Source: Halococcaceae archaeon (GTDB taxonomy: Archaea > Halobacteriota > Halobacteria > Halobacteriales > Halalkalicoccaceae). From it: a DNA stretch of 14,476 bases. The DNA lies in assembly GCA_007129135.1 (NCBI GenBank), contig SKWB01000112.1, forward strand, positions 1-14,476, read 5' to 3'. Position numbers and translations under genes: made by a program. Below the pieces are notes generated by a model that had not been told where the DNA came from, made no database searches, and saw nothing but the letters and a program-made list of their open reading frames with translations. This document shows, piece after piece, positions 12,942 through 14,476 of this stretch (positions are counted from its first letter, which is position 1; each line of letters starts with the position of its first letter).

Positions 12942-13811
12942 CTAGACGAGCACCCGCTCGAGGTCCACGACCGGTCCGCTCTCCATACCCGGATCGCCGA
13001 CCAGCCGCCCGAGACAGATCGCAGAGCCGTCCGGGGTGAAGCAGGCGACCAGCGGTTCGCCTGCGAGGCCGACCTCGCTGTCGAGGACGCCCGGCGCGTA
13101 GACCGGCGCACCCTCGGCCACCTCCCTGGCGGCGCTCTCGGCGATTGTGACGCGGGGGAGATGCGTAAGCGCCTCCTCTGCCGGTCGCAGGACCTCTCGC
13201 AACCAGCCCTCGTCGCCCTCCTCGGCGAACGCGAGCGCGTCGGTGAGGTCGTAGAGCGTCACGAGGTCGGTGTCGTCGAACGGGTCGGTCCCGGTGCGCC
13301 TGAGGTCGCCCATGTGCGCGCCCGTTCCGAGCGCGAGGCCGATATCGTGACAGAGCTTTCTGACGTAGGTGCCGCTCTCACACCGGATCCGGAGGAGAGC
13401 GCGCCGCTCTTCGAGATCCAACAGCTCGAGATCGGTGATCTCCCTCGTCCGGAGCCGCCGCGAGACCGCGCTCTTTCGCGGTGGCTTCTGGTAGAGTTCG
13501 TCCTCGAACTCCGAGAGAACCCGGTCGAGACTCGCCGGCGCGGGTCTGTGCAGTTCGAGCACGGCGACGTACTCCTTTCCACCCTCGAGGAAGACCTGAG
13601 AGAGCCGGGTCGCGTCCCCCGTGAGGACGGGGAGACAGCCGGTGACCTTCGGATCGAGGGTTCCGGCGTGCGCGGCCCGGTCGACGTCGACCGAATCGCG
13701 GACCCAGGCGGCGACCTGGTGCGAACTCGGCCCCGGTGGCTTGTCGAGGTTCACGACCCCGAAGCGACGGAGGGCGTCGATCGACCGCTCCTCTGGCGGT
13801 GCTCTGAGCAT
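12942..13811 (-). CDS. cbf5: RNA-guided tRNA/rRNA pseudouridine synthase Cbf5
   Basis: This 289-residue protein is the archaeal homologue of dyskerin/TruB. It converts uridine to pseudouridine in rRNA within the H/ACA ribonucleoprotein (with Nop10, Gar1 and L7Ae). The catalytic aspartate is D53 in HAGTLDPKVTG, preceded by NLDKPPGPSSHQV. KEYVAVLELH and SGTYVRKLCHDIG follow, both TruB-family motifs. A PUA domain fills the C-terminus (about 216-289). The length is shorter than Cbf5 of many other archaea (about 330), as I recall for haloarchaeal members. Its ATG follows the cmk stop with no gap (TAG ATG), so translational coupling with cmk is likely. Bacterial-type truB is the alternative label, but the sequence and context are archaeal. 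Confidence 0.93.
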   Translation of the reverse strand: MLRAPPEERSIDALRRFGVVNLDKPPGPSSHQVAAWVRDSVDVDRAAHAGTLDPKVTGCLPVLTGDATRLSQVFLEGGKEYVAVLELHRPAPASLDRVLSEFEDELYQKPPRKSAVSRRLRTREITDLELLDLEERRALLRIRCESGTYVRKLCHDIGLALGTGAHMGDLRRTGTDPFDDTDLVTLYDLTDALAFAEEGDEGWLREVLRPAEEALTHLPRVTIAESAAREVAEGAPVYAPGVLDSEVGLAGEPLVACFTPDGSAICLGRLVGDPGMESGPVVDLERVLV

Positions 13812-14390
13812 CTAGAACTCGTATCGGACGCCCTCGACCGGGAACGCCCCCTCGTCCGTCTCGGGGTCGTACGCTCGCGCGGCCTCGACGAGCAGGTCGA
13901 CCTCGGCCTCGACGCTCCAGCGCGAGGTGTTCACGACCAAGTCGTAGATCGAGAGGTCGGTGATCTCGATGCCGTAGTACTCCCGGTACCGTCGCGCCTC
14001 GCTCCGGGCGCGCGTGACGGACTCCTCTCTCGCCTCCTCGACGCTCTTCTCCTCGCGATCCGCGACCCTGGCGGCTCGCACCGACAGCGGCGCGTCGAGC
14101 CAGATCCGCAGGTCCGCGTACTCGCCCGCCATCCAGCCCGAGAGCCGGGCTTCGAGGACGACATCGTCGCGGTCGCGTGCGGTCTCCCTGAGCCGCCGGT
14201 CGAGGTCGCGGTCGATCGAGTCCTCTTCCTCGGCCAGCCGGTTGAACTCGATCAGCGAGAGGCCGCGGTCGGCCGCGAGTTCGCGAAAGAGGTCCCCGCC
14301 GCTGACGTGCTCGTAGTCGAGCGCGTCGGCGAGCTCGGCCGCGGCGGTGCTCTTCCCGCTCCCCGCGGGGCCGGAGACGGTCAGTAACAT
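13812..14390 (-). CDS. cmk: Cytidylate kinase (archaeal type)
   Basis: The 192-residue protein is an archaeal CMP kinase, transferring phosphate from ATP to CMP/dCMP in pyrimidine nucleotide metabolism. The P-loop GPAGSGKST (7-15) is perfect. [12 protein letters not shown] (about 28-39) is the NMP-binding region and [13 protein letters not shown] (76-88) the core strand. The Arg-rich lid segment [15 protein letters not shown] follows. [12 protein letters not shown] (about 148-159) is a family signature near the end. Upstream, a GAGGAGGG Shine-Dalgarno-like sequence and a TTTTA box (23-27 nt upstream) are both present, so either leadered or leaderless initiation is possible. It abuts cbf5. The cmk-cbf5 neighbourhood is conserved in haloarchaea as far as I know. 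Confidence 0.92.
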   Translation of the reverse strand: MLLTVSGPAGSGKSTAAAELADALDYEHVSGGDLFRELAADRGLSLIEFNRLAEEEDSIDRDLDRRLRETARDRDDVVLEARLSGWMAGEYADLRIWLDAPLSVRAARVADREEKSVEEAREESVTRARSEARRYREYYGIEITDLSIYDLVVNTSRWSVEAEVDLLVEAARAYDPETDEGAFPVEGVRYEF

Positions 14391-14412
14391 ATCCCTCCTC
14401 GGTCGAACCGAC

Positions 14413-14417
14413 TAAAA
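14413..14417 (-). promoter_or_regulatory. TATA-like box for cmk
   Basis: CCTTTTAGTC on the minus strand places TTTTA 23-27 nt upstream of the cmk ATG. A GGAGG sequence lies between it and the ATG, at 14394-14398, so the box could serve a leaderless transcript while a longer operon transcript uses the GGAGG. Confidence 0.35.
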
Positions 14418-14440
14418 GGGGTTGTGATCCGGTAGCGGAC

Positions 14441-14476
14441 TCAGGTGCTCGACGGGGTGAGGTTGATGTTGAGCGT
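14441..14476 (-). CDS. C-terminal end of a gene upstream of cmk (possibly DUF106)
   Basis: The minus strand enters at the window edge in an open frame and reads TLNINLTPSST followed by TGA (14441-14443). Only 11 residues are visible, so the frame itself is an inference from codon use (almost every codon ends in C or G) and from its place 50 bp before cmk. In haloarchaea the gene commonly before cmk and cbf5 encodes a DUF106 (YidC/EMC3-like) membrane protein, after adk. That identity is guessed from gene order, not from sequence. Confidence 0.4.
   Translation of the reverse strand, partial: TLNINLTPSST

Noticed and set aside
12876..14387. Plus-strand open frame of about 500 codons opposite cbf5 and cmk
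   Set aside because: Both minus-strand genes are unmistakable, and the plus-strand product is charged low-complexity sequence without family features.
1..14476. CRISPR array, transposase, integrase or defence cluster
   Set aside because: No regularly spaced repeats and no proteins of these families were seen on either strand. The repeats present are two-copy or palindromic and explained above.

Overview
The window looks like chromosomal DNA of a haloarchaeon (class Halobacteria). The reasons are high GC with strong G/C at third codon positions, acidic proteins rich in Asp/Glu and poor in Lys, AT-rich TATA-like boxes about 25-29 nt upstream of many start codons (leaderless transcripts), a Bat-type HTH regulator, an archaeal Cbf5 pseudouridine synthase, a DUF63 membrane protein and a tRNA gene without encoded CCA. 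I cannot fix genus or species from the sequence alone.

Layout. 1-653 (+) is the 3' part of a PQQ/beta-propeller repeat protein. It converges on deoC (-, deoxyribose-phosphate aldolase). Divergent from deoC are a DUF63 membrane protein and a small unrecognised membrane protein (+). Next come a small cupin (-) and, divergently, a uridine phosphorylase-type gene (+). A minus-strand cluster follows: a class I aldolase of the DapA/KDPG-aldolase superfamily, a beta-RFAP-synthase-like GHMP protein and a tiny zinc-ribbon membrane protein. ilvD (+, dihydroxy-acid dehydratase) diverges from this aldolase across 95 bp. Behind ilvD lie two small minus-strand membrane proteins (one only 53 aa), a CPA2-type cation/proton antiporter with a C-terminal universal-stress-like region (+) and a Bat-type HTH regulator (+). 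The last block is on the minus strand: tRNA-Pro(GGG), a succinylglutamate desuccinylase/aspartoacylase-family metallohydrolase, cbf5, cmk and the last 11 codons of another gene.

Themes. deoC and the phosphorylase are both nucleoside-salvage or catabolism functions, but they lie on opposite strands and are not one operon. cmk and cbf5 are abutted stop-to-start and belong to a translation/nucleotide housekeeping block. The antiporter and the HTH regulator follow each other on one strand, though the regulator has its own promoter-like box.

I see no CRISPR array, transposase, integrase, toxin-antitoxin pair or defence cluster, and no convincing new multi-gene system. The most unusual signals are small. 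One is a 35-bp near-exact second copy of the 3' end of ilvD, 113 bp downstream of the gene. Another is a set of partial copies of the 3' end of tRNA-Pro just beyond that gene. A third is the aldolase lacking the arginine expected of a true dihydrodipicolinate synthase. A fourth is the GHMP protein of the methanopterin-pathway type in what appears to be a non-methanogen.
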